Counted from the stretch's first letter, positions 6,511 to 13,785 are shown. The stretch: DNA of 64,000 nucleotides from Solibacillus sp. FSL H8-0523 (GCF_038051985.1 NZ_CP150291.1:3038001-3102000); one strand, 5' to 3'. A program made the numbers and translations. The notes: generated from the letters alone by a model not told the origin.

Positions 6511-8682
6511 TTATGCTTTAAATTGGCGATCTAAAAATTGCACGGTCTCAAACATATTTGTTTTACTCGCACCCTTTATTAAAATCGTATCCCCTTTTTT
6601 CACAAGCCCTTTTAAAAATGTATGCAACGCCTCTTTATTAATAAAATGCTGAATGTTCGCTCGTGCTAACCCATTTCGCTGTGCAGCATCTCCAATTTCC
6701 TCTGTTCGAAAACCGTAAGTAACTAATTGGTCGATTTTTTTCGCAGCGATATAAGCACCCAGTTTGCGATATTCTTCCTCCCGTAAATCTCCAAGCTCAC
6801 GCATCTGCCCAATAAGTGCGATTTTTCGCCCCTTCCCAACCTCACAGAGCACATCAAGTGCAGCGCGAACACCTTGTGGATGAGAATGCACCGTATCATC
6901 AATGAGTAAAATATCATCTCGACAATGATAGAGGGTTAACCGGCGTGGTGGTTTTTTAAACACTAACCCCGCTTTAATTTCCTCCGGAGAAAAGCCTAAT
7001 TGATCGGCTACAGCAACCGCACAAAGCGCATTATAGACATGATGCTCACCTAAAATCGGAATGTACACCGAGATTTCTTGATTTCGTAGTTTCATGTTAA
7101 ACGCCATGCCCTCCTGTTGATACCTGACATGGCTAGCCATATAATCCGCCTTTTGGTGAATACCGACTGTTTTAATTGTTCCTTTAAATTGATTGGTGAG
7201 TAGCCATTTCGAGTTCGCATCATCGCTATTTAAAATTAAGTAACCTTGTTGATCCATCCCTTGAATAAGCTCAGATTTTGCTTTTGCCACTCCCTTAATA
7301 TCCCCATCAAAATTGCCGACGTGCGCTAAGCCAATGTTTGTGACGACACTAATATTCGGTTGAATGATACTACAGTGATTTTTGATGACACCAGGATAAG
7401 CCATGCCATACTCTAGTACAACTGCCTTATGCGAATCATCAATAAGTTCCTTATGCTTTTTCGTGTGCTCGGTCGTATTCCAATAATCCTTCGATTCAAA
7501 AATTGTCCATTTCTTCGATAAAATCGAGGCAATAAATGCTTTTGTCGTTGTTTTACCAGCACTTCCTGTAATCGCGATGATTGGTCGATCGTTCGCTTTC
7601 ACGGCTAATGCACGCCCCTTTACCTGTTCTATTTGTGCCTTTACCTCCGCTGAATGCTGCGCGAGGTAATTAGCATACTGAAGCGTATGTTTGACAACAT
7701 CAAGTTCTAAATAAAAGGCAGGTGGACATCCCGGTCGCCAGTTCACTTCATAAATCCACAGCTTGCCATTTTCATCTAGGCCCACATCAATCCCGATTTC
7801 ATCGATGACTTCATCAAATTTAATCATTTGGATTTCGTCTAAATGCCGCGCTAGCGACAAGCCGAAATGCTCTAACATTCGCTTTATATTAAAGGCTTCT
7901 TCTTTAAATTCCAGCTGCAAAAAAGGCTCCAAATAATTCGTAAAGCCCCCATTATTAATATTTGGAATAATCGAACCATGTGGCGCTACACGAGGGTAAA
8001 CCGTCGTAATGACCCACTGACCCTCCCCATTTTTCTGAACGTGAATTCGAAAATCAAACACTTGCCCATTTTTCATCGTCGATTGAATATACGGTTGTAC
8101 GATGAAGGACTCTTCTGTTAATTGTTGCTGTAAAAACGAATCGAGCTGCGCTTTTGATAATGTTTGCCTAGTGGAATCCTTTTGCACCTCATAGCCATTC
8201 ACTAATTTTGAAATAAAATAAATACCTTTGCCTTTTCGTCCTTCAACGGGTTTAAATACCAATTTTTTATACATTTGAATTTGTTCATAAAATTGTTTTA
8301 CTCGTTTAATATTAGTCGTTGGAATTAAATAGTTTGCAAATTCCTTTGCCTCGATTAAGCGCTTGGTAATGTTCAATTTGTTGCCAATGGAATTCGTTGT
8401 AAATGGAATTTCACTTCGTAATTGCTTGATGATATTCCTAGATATAGCTAATTTTTCTGGACTACCCGCGTTATAAATGACATCTGGAAATGACACATTC
8501 TTTTCTTGCCAAACCCCATTTTCTAACACTTTCGCTTGAATTGTTCGCGTCGTGAAATTGACCGCTCTTGGTGTAAAATAAAAAAAATCCAGTCCCTCCG
8601 CCTTTGCTACTGCAGCAAACGCATAAGATTTCAATACGGTATCTGGATTTTTTCGATGATGCAACATGCCGATTGTTGTCAC
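6511..8682 (-). CDS. YheC/YheD ATP-grasp fused to a Mur ligase (cyanophycin-synthetase-like architecture)
   Basis: This 723-residue fusion begins with a YheC/YheD N-terminal module (IGMLHHRKNPD, FFYFTP), then an ATP-grasp (KLVFKPVEGRKGKGI at roughly 145-160, FIVQPYI, FDFRIHVQ, EIGIDVGLDENG, IYEVNWRPG to about residue 335). A Mur ligase centre follows from about residue 365: P-loop GSAGKTTTK, NIGLAHVGNF, AKSELI, GEHHVYN, DDTVHSHPQG, LIGQMRELGD and IKGASKTNMF. The Mur N-terminal domain is missing, so the ATP-grasp unit takes its place, as in cyanophycin synthetase. The GTG start has an AAGGGAG site upstream. It lies 25 bases after the CotZ-like gene, probably in one transcript, which suggests a spore-surface role. 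Substrate unknown; a non-ribosomal amino-acid polymer or peptide tag is a reasonable guess. Confidence 0.82.
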   Translation of the reverse strand: MTTIGMLHHRKNPDTVLKSYAFAAVAKAEGLDFFYFTPRAVNFTTRTIQAKVLENGVWQEKNVSFPDVIYNAGSPEKLAISRNIIKQLRSEIPFTTNSIGNKLNITKRLIEAKEFANYLIPTTNIKRVKQFYEQIQMYKKLVFKPVEGRKGKGIYFISKLVNGYEVQKDSTRQTLSKAQLDSFLQQQLTEESFIVQPYIQSTMKNGQVFDFRIHVQKNGEGQWVITTVYPRVAPHGSIIPNINNGGFTNYLEPFLQLEFKEEAFNIKRMLEHFGLSLARHLDEIQMIKFDEVIDEIGIDVGLDENGKLWIYEVNWRPGCPPAFYLELDVVKHTLQYANYLAQHSAEVKAQIEQVKGRALAVKANDRPIIAITGSAGKTTTKAFIASILSKKWTIFESKDYWNTTEHTKKHKELIDDSHKAVVLEYGMAYPGVIKNHCSIIQPNISVVTNIGLAHVGNFDGDIKGVAKAKSELIQGMDQQGYLILNSDDANSKWLLTNQFKGTIKTVGIHQKADYMASHVRYQQEGMAFNMKLRNQEISVYIPILGEHHVYNALCAVAVADQLGFSPEEIKAGLVFKKPPRRLTLYHCRDDILLIDDTVHSHPQGVRAALDVLCEVGKGRKIALIGQMRELGDLREEEYRKLGAYIAAKKIDQLVTYGFRTEEIGDAAQRNGLARANIQHFINKEALHTFLKGLVKKGDTILIKGASKTNMFETVQFLDRQFKA

Positions 8683-8707
8683 TCGTTATACACTCCCTTT
8701 ACACTTG

Positions 8708-9130
8708 TTACCATTTTGACTCGATATAAAATTTTCCGCCTAACAATGCTGGTTCTAACAGTTGGACAGCTAACATCGAACGCATATCTATTGTCAATTT
8801 TGCTTCTGTTTTCTCTAAGCGCATCACATCTTGCATGATATTTGTATCTTTATCATCTAAATCAAATGCGCGTAATAGCGTTAGCGTGACGTGTGATTTT
8901 TCAATTGCTTCGATTCGGAAATAACTTGTTTCGGTATGTGTTTTTGGATTAATGACGGTAAATGGTTTGCATTCTTTTGTCATGAAATAAAATGGGATCG
9001 TATCACTTCCGACTATTTTCAAAAATAGATGACCGTAATACTTTGACCAAGAGTTGGCAAGTAAGTCTTGCAAGTGTTTCAAATCAAAAAGTGCGTCATA
9101 CAGCCCATTGCGCATGTTTTCATCCTTCAC
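8708..9130 (-). CDS. CotY/CotZ-family spore coat-like protein
   Basis: The 140-residue protein resembles the CotY/CotZ/ExsY coat and exosporium family, above all in the central core around PFTVINP, TSYFRIEAIE and HVTLTLLRAFD; the family shows a similar phenylalanine-arginine-glutamate strand followed by a TLRLL-like strand. Family members are usually rich in cysteine and build disulfide-linked crust or exosporium lattices. This one has a single cysteine (in KECKPF), so it may interact with the lattice rather than form it. GTG start with an AAGGG-type site. It precedes the ATP-grasp/Mur fusion by 25 bases, and a CATANNNTA box lies about 60 bases upstream. Assignment rests on pattern memory, not a search. 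Confidence 0.6.
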   Translation of the reverse strand: MKDENMRNGLYDALFDLKHLQDLLANSWSKYYGHLFLKIVGSDTIPFYFMTKECKPFTVINPKTHTETSYFRIEAIEKSHVTLTLLRAFDLDDKDTNIMQDVMRLEKTEAKLTIDMRSMLAVQLLEPALLGGKFYIESKW

Positions 9131-9188
9131 AACCCTTCTCCCTTCCTACTTGGTCCTTCGCATCTACCTCTGACAAATTACTTCTATC

Positions 9189-9197
9189 TACGATATG
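9189..9197 (-). promoter_or_regulatory. Possible mother-cell sigma (SigK/SigE-like) -10 box
   Basis: The minus strand reads CATATCGTA, a full CATANNNTA match, at a sensible distance from the GTG start of the CotZ-like gene. An AC dinucleotide lies 13 bases further upstream, but the -35 is not convincing on its own. Confidence 0.45.
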
Positions 9198-9406
9198 AAC
9201 AACCTTAAAAGTTGGCGATAGACATTGCCTAGTTGTTCAAAATTCCTGTGTATTTTCGTTTTAAAAAATGACATCCGCTTAAACTGACCTCTTTACATTT
9301 ACCATTTTTGGTACTTTTAAAGGGCTCAAAGGTTTGCTAAGGTTATCAGTATTCGCGAACACGTTTAAATTTCAGCTGAAACAATAACATTTTAAGGGAG
9401 TATCAA

Positions 9407-9946
9407 ATGGAAAATATAGTTACTTCGGTAAATTCTAAGAACAAAACATTTCAGATCATTTTATCAGCTATGCTTATTTCACTTGTTTTTGTTTCGACAT
9501 TATTTTTAAACATTCGATTACCTATTGCCGCAAATGGTGGCTTAGTACATTTAGGCTCAGCAATGCTTTTTATCATTTCGATTATTTTTGGGCCAAAAAA
9601 AGGAGCGATTGCAGGGGCATTCGGGATGGGGCTATTTGATTTGGTGTCAGGCTGGACGCTTTGGGCACCATTTACATTTATCGCCCGGGGATTACAGGGC
9701 TATGTGATTGGGAAAATTGCTTGGTCATTTCATCGTCAAGGAAATTATGTTCTACTAAATAATTTTGCAATTATTATTTCGATTCCGGTTATGCTAACGG
9801 GCTATTATATTTGTGAGGCCATTCTTTTCCAAAGTTGGATCATCCCATTTGCATCGATTCCAGGTAATTTAGTTCAAAATACGGTTGGGCTTTTGATTGC
9901 CATTCCGGTTTGCATTATGTTGAAGAAGCTACCTCTTTTCAAGTAA
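9407..9946 (+). CDS. ECF transporter substrate-binding (S) component
   Basis: This 179-residue protein has about five or six membrane segments and looks like the S component of an energy-coupling factor vitamin transporter, of the HmpT/PdxT-like group: GGLVHLGSAMLF, FGPKKGAIAGAFG, DLVSGWTLWAPFTFI and RGLQGYVIGK are typical. S components bind a vitamin or precursor and share a common EcfAA'T module encoded elsewhere. The substrate cannot be read from the sequence. AAGGGAG precedes the ATG. In the 270 bases upstream I see no known riboswitch (TPP, THF and preQ1 consensus looked for by eye). It stands alone at the edge of the accessory region. Confidence 0.8.
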   Translation: MENIVTSVNSKNKTFQIILSAMLISLVFVSTLFLNIRLPIAANGGLVHLGSAMLFIISIIFGPKKGAIAGAFGMGLFDLVSGWTLWAPFTFIARGLQGYVIGKIAWSFHRQGNYVLLNNFAIIISIPVMLTGYYICEAILFQSWIIPFASIPGNLVQNTVGLLIAIPVCIMLKKLPLFK

Positions 9947-10092
9947 ATCATTAAGGATTCACCGTATTTTATACGTGATTTCATTCATGAAGGCCTATGA
10001 TGAATTCTTGTTAAAGTACGCTCAAATCGTTGCGATCATTGACTTTTCATTATAATGCATAAAAAGATGCATAAATAACGTTCATACAAATA

Positions 10093-10125
10093 GCCACGAA
10101 ACGTTTGTGTAAAAACGTTTGTGGC
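10093..10125. repeat. Imperfect inverted repeat downstream of the ECF gene
   Basis: GCCACGAAACGTTT pairs with AAACGTTTGTGGC with a one-base bulge. No strong T-run follows, so termination is uncertain. It lies 11 bases before the CCCAAA hairpin at 10136. Confidence 0.6.
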
Positions 10126-10135
10126 TCTTTGGCGT

Positions 10136-10159
10136 GTTCCCAAACTTTTATTTGGGAAC
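10136..10159. repeat. CCCAAA hairpin repeat, copy A
   Basis: GTTCCCAAA (10136-10144) pairs perfectly with TTTGGGAAC (10151-10159) across a six-base loop, followed by GTTATT. Related hairpins occur at 10513/12304 (split by the IS), 12737-12760 and 13746-13785. Confidence 0.7.
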
Positions 10160-10193
10160 GTTATTCTAATTAGGTTTGTATATTTAATATAGA

Positions 10194-10463
10194 TTACTTT
10201 GATGATGTAGAAATAGGTGACGTTTGTTTTTCCCAATCAGTTGGTCCCTCATTTGGTTCAATATACTTTCTCCAATACTCTCCATTTTTCTTATCAAAAA
10301 TAATAATATTACTGTCATTTGGTGAGATTAACTCATACCTAAATTGCTCGTTAGATGTTTTATTGACGGATTTAGATTTTAAAGATTGCGAAATAAAAAA
10401 AGAACCTAAAAGAATGCATATTCCCAAGAAAATAATAGATATAGACGTTAAGTGTTTCTTCAT
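10194..10463 (-). CDS. Small membrane-anchored protein of unknown function
   Basis: An 89-residue protein: lysine start, one hydrophobic segment at about residues 8-24 (ISIIFLGICILLGSFF), then a polar exposed domain with FRYELISPND, IIIFDKKNGEYWRKY and a serine-rich tail. It could be an uncleaved anchor or a signal peptide without a lipobox. A good AAGGTGG site sits before the ATG. The piece with FDKKNGEYWRKYI looks like a folded beta segment found in small Bacillales membrane proteins, but I do not recognise a family. It lies between two copies of the CCCAAA hairpin. Confidence 0.6.
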   Translation of the reverse strand: MKKHLTSISIIFLGICILLGSFFISQSLKSKSVNKTSNEQFRYELISPNDSNIIIFDKKNGEYWRKYIEPNEGPTDWEKQTSPISTSSK

Positions 10464-10512
10464 CTAAGGACCACCTTTTAACATAATTACTTTATTATAC
10501 TATTTTATATAA

Positions 10513-10529
10513 CCTTCCCAAAGCGTTGT
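10513..10529. repeat. CCCAAA hairpin repeat, copy B, left half (interrupted by IS)
   Basis: CCTTCCCAAA (10513-10522), its loop, and the TGT target duplicate (10527-10529). Joining this to 12305 onward, with one TGT kept, restores AAAGCGTTGTTTGGGAAGG, nearly identical to the intact copy at 12737-12760. Confidence 0.75.
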
Positions 10530-10581
10530 TGAACTGCACCCCATTTGTTAGACACAATACTAACGAATGAGGTGTTTTTTC

Positions 10582-11094
10582 ATGGCTAAAATGAGTGCCG
10601 GACAAAAATTAGCGGCGGTTGAACGCTATCTAAATAGTAAGGAAAGCTCCAGAACAGTCGCTGCGGATTTTGGTATTTCACATCGTTATTTACTCACGTT
10701 GGCGAACCAATATCAAAAAAATGGCGTAGAAGTGTTCGTCAGACGATATACAAATTACACAAAAGCATTTAAACTAGACGTACTTAACTATATGACTGAA
10801 CACGGTACGTCCTTAAACGAAACGGCAGCGATTTTCAATATTGCGGCTAGTACGTCGATACGGAATTGGCAAAAACAATTCGAAACACTAGGAGAAGATG
10901 CCCTTCAGCCAAAGAAAAAGGGGCGTCAATCTATGAAAAAAGAATCGACTAAACAACCTAAAAACGCACTAGTAGAAGGTTCACCTGAAGCACTACAGGC
11001 TGAAATTAATCGTTTACGTATGGAAAATGAGTATTTAAAAAAGTTGAATGCCTTAGTTCAAGCCAAGGAAGCATCACCAAAGAAGACAAAGTAA
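10582..11094 (+). CDS. IS3-family transposase OrfA (helix-turn-helix)
   Basis: The 170-residue protein carries two helix-turn-helix units that bind the terminal repeats (AADFGISHRYLL near residue 30 and ETAAIFNIAAST near 80), followed by a leucine-zipper-like coil (INRLRMENEYLKKLNAL). The start is ATG 10582, seven bases after GAGGTG; the upstream in-frame ATG has no such site. The coil codes for the A AAA AAG slip heptamer, so a fraction of ribosomes move to the orfB frame and make the fused OrfAB transposase. Confidence 0.88.
   Translation: MAKMSAGQKLAAVERYLNSKESSRTVAADFGISHRYLLTLANQYQKNGVEVFVRRYTNYTKAFKLDVLNYMTEHGTSLNETAAIFNIAASTSIRNWQKQFETLGEDALQPKKKGRQSMKKESTKQPKNALVEGSPEALQAEINRLRMENEYLKKLNALVQAKEASPKKTK
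11037..11043 (+). other. Programmed -1 frameshift site (A AAA AAG)
   Basis: In the orfA frame the codons are TTA-AAA-AAG. A -1 slip gives AAA-AAA-GTT and an open path through ITKEDKVKVIYELRHKYS into orfB with no stop. This is the usual IS3 arrangement for OrfAB production. Confidence 0.8.
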
Positions 11095-11126
11095 AAGTCA
11101 TCTATGAATTAAGGCATAAATACTCG

Positions 11127-11939
11127 GTGAAGGCGCTTGTCGCATTCGCCAAAATCAAACGCAGCACGTACTACGATATCGTGAAGAAGATGGATCGACC
11201 AGACCGAGACGCTGATTTAAAAGCGGACATTCAAGCAATTTACGATGAACACGAGGGTCGTTATGGCTACCGTCGTATTCGTGATGAGCTGGCGAATCGT
11301 GGGCAAAAAGTGAACCATAAAAAGGTGCAGCGCCTCATGAAAGCGCTTGGTTTAAAGTGTTTAGTGCGCATGAAAAAATATAAATCATATAAAGGCGGAG
11401 TTGGTGAAATTGCGGATAATATTTTGAATCGTAATTTCAAGGCGGAAGCACCAAATGAGAAATGGACAACGGATATTTCAGAGTTTAAATTATTTGGCGA
11501 AAAGCTGTATTTATCGCCTGTTTTAGACATGTTTAACGGGGAAATCATCACCTACACAATCGGCTCTAGACCGACTTTCTCTCTTGTTTCAGACATGTTA
11601 GAAAAGGCCTTAGAACGCTTACCAGAAGACCATAAACTCCTCATGCATTCCGATCAAGGCTGGCATTATCAAATGAAGCAATATCGCCATGCGCTCCAAT
11701 CGAGAGGCATTGTGCAAAGTATGTCACGAAAGGGTAACTGTTACGATAACTCGGTGATGGAGAATTTCTTTGGCATCATGAAATCTGAATTCCTTTACTT
11801 AAAAGAATTTGAAAGTATTGAGCACTTTAAAGAAGAGCTCGAAAAATATATTCATTATTACAACACGAAACGGATTAAGGCTAAGTTAAAAGGCATGAGC
11901 CCGATACAATATCGATTACATGCCCAACTAGCTGCCTAA
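11127..11939 (+). CDS. IS3-family transposase OrfB (DDE integrase domain)
   Basis: The 270-residue open frame encodes an HTH_21-like region (DEHEGRYGYRRI) and an rve/DDE core. The catalytic acids are visible: D in WTTDISEF, D in MHSDQGWHY and E in SVMENFFG. In vivo it is most likely made as OrfAB by -1 slippage at 11037-11043, because the coding frame continues upstream of 11127 without a good ribosome site. No stop or frameshift interrupts the domain. Confidence 0.88.
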   Translation: MKALVAFAKIKRSTYYDIVKKMDRPDRDADLKADIQAIYDEHEGRYGYRRIRDELANRGQKVNHKKVQRLMKALGLKCLVRMKKYKSYKGGVGEIADNILNRNFKAEAPNEKWTTDISEFKLFGEKLYLSPVLDMFNGEIITYTIGSRPTFSLVSDMLEKALERLPEDHKLLMHSDQGWHYQMKQYRHALQSRGIVQSMSRKGNCYDNSVMENFFGIMKSEFLYLKEFESIEHFKEELEKYIHYYNTKRIKAKLKGMSPIQYRLHAQLAA

Positions 11940-12087
11940 ACGAAACGTAACTATCTTTTCGAAATTACTTCTACTTTCATCAATGACCAGTATTAGGGTC
12001 TATATTATGGAATGCATAGTTTTCATTGTATGCAAAAACAAAAAAACAAATATGTTAAAATAAGGATAAAAAGTAGGAGTGATAGAA

Positions 12088-12249
12088 TTGCGCTCAATTA
12101 AAATAATGTTATTAGGTATCGCATTGATGCTTATAGCGATATACATACCACACGAAATTGCTTTTAGAACAGGTGGTTCTGAAATTTTCCTTTTAGCTTT
12201 AGGATTTATTCTTGTAGTGATTGGATTATTAGTAAAGGATAAGCGATAA
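12088..12249 (+). CDS. Small two-segment membrane protein inside the IS (passenger ORF)
   Basis: A TTG start 8 bases after AGGAG opens a 53-codon frame. The product has two hydrophobic stretches (IMLLGIALMLIAIYI and IFLLALGFILVVIGLLV) joined by HEIAFRTGGSE and ends KDKR. A TAAAAT box with a TTG-containing region upstream (about 12025-12062) could be its promoter. It lies between orfB and the right inverted repeat, so it would move with the element. The function is unknown. Confidence 0.55.
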   Translation: MRSIKIMLLGIALMLIAIYIPHEIAFRTGGSEIFLLALGFILVVIGLLVKDKR

Positions 12250-12301
12250 TCTTCCTATAACTGTCTAAAATAACCGTGTCTAACTTTTAGGGGTCACTTC
12301 A

Positions 12302-12313
12302 TGTTTGGGAAGG
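12302..12313. repeat. CCCAAA hairpin repeat, copy B, right half
   Basis: The TGT target duplicate is followed by the arm TTTGGGAAGG (12304-12313), complementary to CCTTCCCAAA at 10513-10522. Confidence 0.75.
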
Positions 12314-12340
12314 TTTTTGAATATTGTTGAACATATGGGT

Positions 12341-12568
12341 TTAGCGGTCCATAGTATTATTTGTATCATAGTGTACGTTCATCTTAACTTTGTTCAACTC
12401 TTTATCAATTTTGGAAATTAACATATGTAACTCTTCATTTTCTGAAGCAGTAAAGGTTTCACCTCTTTGTTTGCCTAAAATTACAGTTTGATTAATCAAT
12501 CCCAAACAAGATTTAACCAATGCCAAATCAATATTTATTGCTTCTTTACTTGTATCTAATCCATACAT
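12341..12568 (-). CDS. Small unknown protein, probably helical
   Basis: The 75-residue product is soluble, with heptad-like leucines and isoleucines (IDLALVKSCLGLINQTVILGK, then ENEELHMLISKIDKELNKVK), suggesting two helices. GAGGTGG precedes the ATG, which supports translation. I do not recognise it. It sits between two copies of the CCCAAA hairpin and next to the IS. Its length and helical pattern recall small phosphatase or anti-repressor proteins, but no defining motif is present. Confidence 0.55.
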   Translation of the reverse strand: MYGLDTSKEAINIDLALVKSCLGLINQTVILGKQRGETFTASENEELHMLISKIDKELNKVKMNVHYDTNNTMDR

Positions 12569-12670
12569 TTATACCACCTCTTTCTATAAATTATATGATA
12601 GTGATATTTATTTTTCTACCAAATAGTGGGGGTTTTCGACTAAATGAAAAAACGCACTAGCATACATGAG

Positions 12671-12719
12671 CCCTATAGAGTATGTACTTAAAAAAGTTTA
12701 TCTTATAGGGTTATTTTTT
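12671..12719 (+). terminator. Terminator-like hairpin
   Basis: CCCTATA (12671-12677) pairs with TATAGGG (12704-12710), followed by TTATTTTTTA. No plus-strand gene ends nearby apart from the IS, so it may be left from a lost gene. Confidence 0.45.
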
Positions 12720-12736
12720 AGTTGATAGTAGTTAAA

Positions 12737-12760
12737 GTTACCAAACCGTTGTTTGGGAAC
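12737..12760. repeat. CCCAAA hairpin repeat, copy D
   Basis: GTTACCAAAC (12737-12746), loop CGTT, GTTTGGGAAC (12751-12760), then CTTATTTA. One mismatch in the stem. It separates the 75-residue gene from the two membrane-protein genes. Confidence 0.7.
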
Positions 12761-12884
12761 CTTATTTAGTTTATTTACGTATAGATTAAATGTGGATTAT
12801 GCGTTAGATGATTATCTCACAGCTCCTTCATATTTAAAATTCCTGTTTTATGAGATAAAATAAATTGAAAAGGGGTTATTCGAT

Positions 12885-13283
12885 TTGGGGAAAAAATTTA
12901 TATCTAAAATACTTTTCTTACCGATAATCGTAGCTTTACTTGTCACACTTAGCATTATAAGTTTAGATGGCGATTTAAATAGTGAAGCATTGCCCCCTTC
13001 TGAAGTTTCAGAGTTAGTAATGCTTTGTATCCTGTTTTTTTCAGGATTCTATTTTTTTATTATCGTTTTTGTGCTCCCTATTAATATTTACATTTCTAAA
13101 AAATTACGTAATAAGCTAAGATCATTTATGCTGTTTAATGGTATAGGGGGGATGTTGGTAGGTTGTATCGACATCTGGTTATTTACTAAAGTTGATTTTG
13201 TTTCTATCTATTTGATTTTCCCGTTCTTTTCAATTTTATCCTTAATACCATTTTTTGATTATAATTCGGATGATCTTTCCTAA
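12885..13283 (+). CDS. Unknown integral membrane protein
   Basis: The 132-residue product starts at TTG, nine bases after AAAAGGGG. About four membrane segments are visible (KILFLPIIVALLVTLSI, LVMLCILFFSGFYFFIIVF, a glycine-rich GGMLVGCIDIWLF, and IYLIFPFFSILSLIPFF). It reads as a small multi-pass protein with no enzyme motif. The next gene, another small membrane protein, starts 24 bases after its stop, so the two are probably cotranscribed. Low GC and unknown family suggest accessory origin. Confidence 0.6.
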   Translation: MGKKFISKILFLPIIVALLVTLSIISLDGDLNSEALPPSEVSELVMLCILFFSGFYFFIIVFVLPINIYISKKLRNKLRSFMLFNGIGGMLVGCIDIWLFTKVDFVSIYLIFPFFSILSLIPFFDYNSDDLS

Positions 13284-13306
13284 CAAATATGGAGGTGGAT
13301 TATTTA

Positions 13307-13702
13307 ATGGGCAAGATATTTAGATTTTCACTTTATCTAACTGCCATCATTTCAATTATCGCTATTTATATTTTTTATCCAGACTATAAAGGTGAGTTAT
13401 TTCCACTTTTTATGGATTTTACAACTTTCTTTATTTTTCTCCCGGCATACTTTTACTTTTTTTGCGGGATACTCCCATTATTATGTATTGTTCTTTTTAA
13501 AAATAAGGTACTAAAAATTATATTTATCATTTTTATTCTCACATTTAGCTTCATTAATTCACTTAATTATCTAGCATTTTATTCTATTCAATTGAGATTA
13601 CTTTTTGATTTAATAACAATACTGCCAACTTTAATATTTTGGGCGATTTTTATTAACTTTAAGGAATTACGTAAGATATCTACTTGCGAAACTAACAATT
13701 AG
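13307..13702 (+). CDS. Unknown integral membrane protein
   Basis: The 131-residue product has about four hydrophobic segments and little else. ATG 13307 is chosen because GGAGGTGG lies eight bases upstream; the earlier in-frame ATG at 13289 overlaps that site. It pairs with the preceding membrane protein gene. Phenylalanine and isoleucine content is very high and no motif is recognised. A palindrome with T-rich arms follows at 13746. Confidence 0.6.
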   Translation: MGKIFRFSLYLTAIISIIAIYIFYPDYKGELFPLFMDFTTFFIFLPAYFYFFCGILPLLCIVLFKNKVLKIIFIIFILTFSFINSLNYLAFYSIQLRLLFDLITILPTLIFWAIFINFKELRKISTCETNN

Positions 13703-13745
13703 GTTATTCCACGCGAAAGCTTATTTCTTCATAAATAACTGGCAC

Positions 13746-13785
13746 GTTTGGGAACGTTTTTCTCCACGAAAAACATTCCTCAAAC
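13746..13785. repeat. CCCAAA-type hairpin, copy E (inside-out variant, possible terminator)
   Basis: GTTTGGGAACGTTTTTC pairs, with mismatches, with GAAAAACATTCCTCAAAC around a five-base loop. The outer arms are the repeat motif in swapped order and the inner arms are T- and A-rich. It lies between the convergent membrane-protein gene and the hydrolase. Confidence 0.6.

Larger units (their letters stand above)
10530..12301 (+). mobile_element. IS3-family insertion sequence (IS150-like) with an extra ORF
   Basis: The element is bounded by imperfect terminal inverted repeats: the left end begins TGAACTGCACCCC and contains GTTAGACAC, and the right end, read inward, begins TGAAGTGACCCC and contains GTTAGACAC at the matching place. 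A 3-bp direct repeat TGT flanks it (10527-10529, 12302-12304). It holds orfA, orfB in the -1 frame with an A6G slip site, and about 360 bases between orfB and the right end that contain a separate small ORF. Typical IS3 elements end shortly after orfB, so this 1772-bp copy is long. Both transposase frames are intact, so it may be active. Confidence 0.88.

Noticed and set aside
9131-9406. Vitamin riboswitch before the ECF transporter gene
   Set aside because: No TPP, THF or preQ1 consensus elements and no terminator stem were found by eye.
10036-10236. 66-codon minus-strand frame
   Set aside because: It spans two hairpin repeats, has no ribosome site, and overlaps the end of a more plausible small gene.
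10136-13785. Integron attC array
   Set aside because: The hairpins lack the GTTRRRY/RYYYAAC core sites of attC, and no integrase gene is present.
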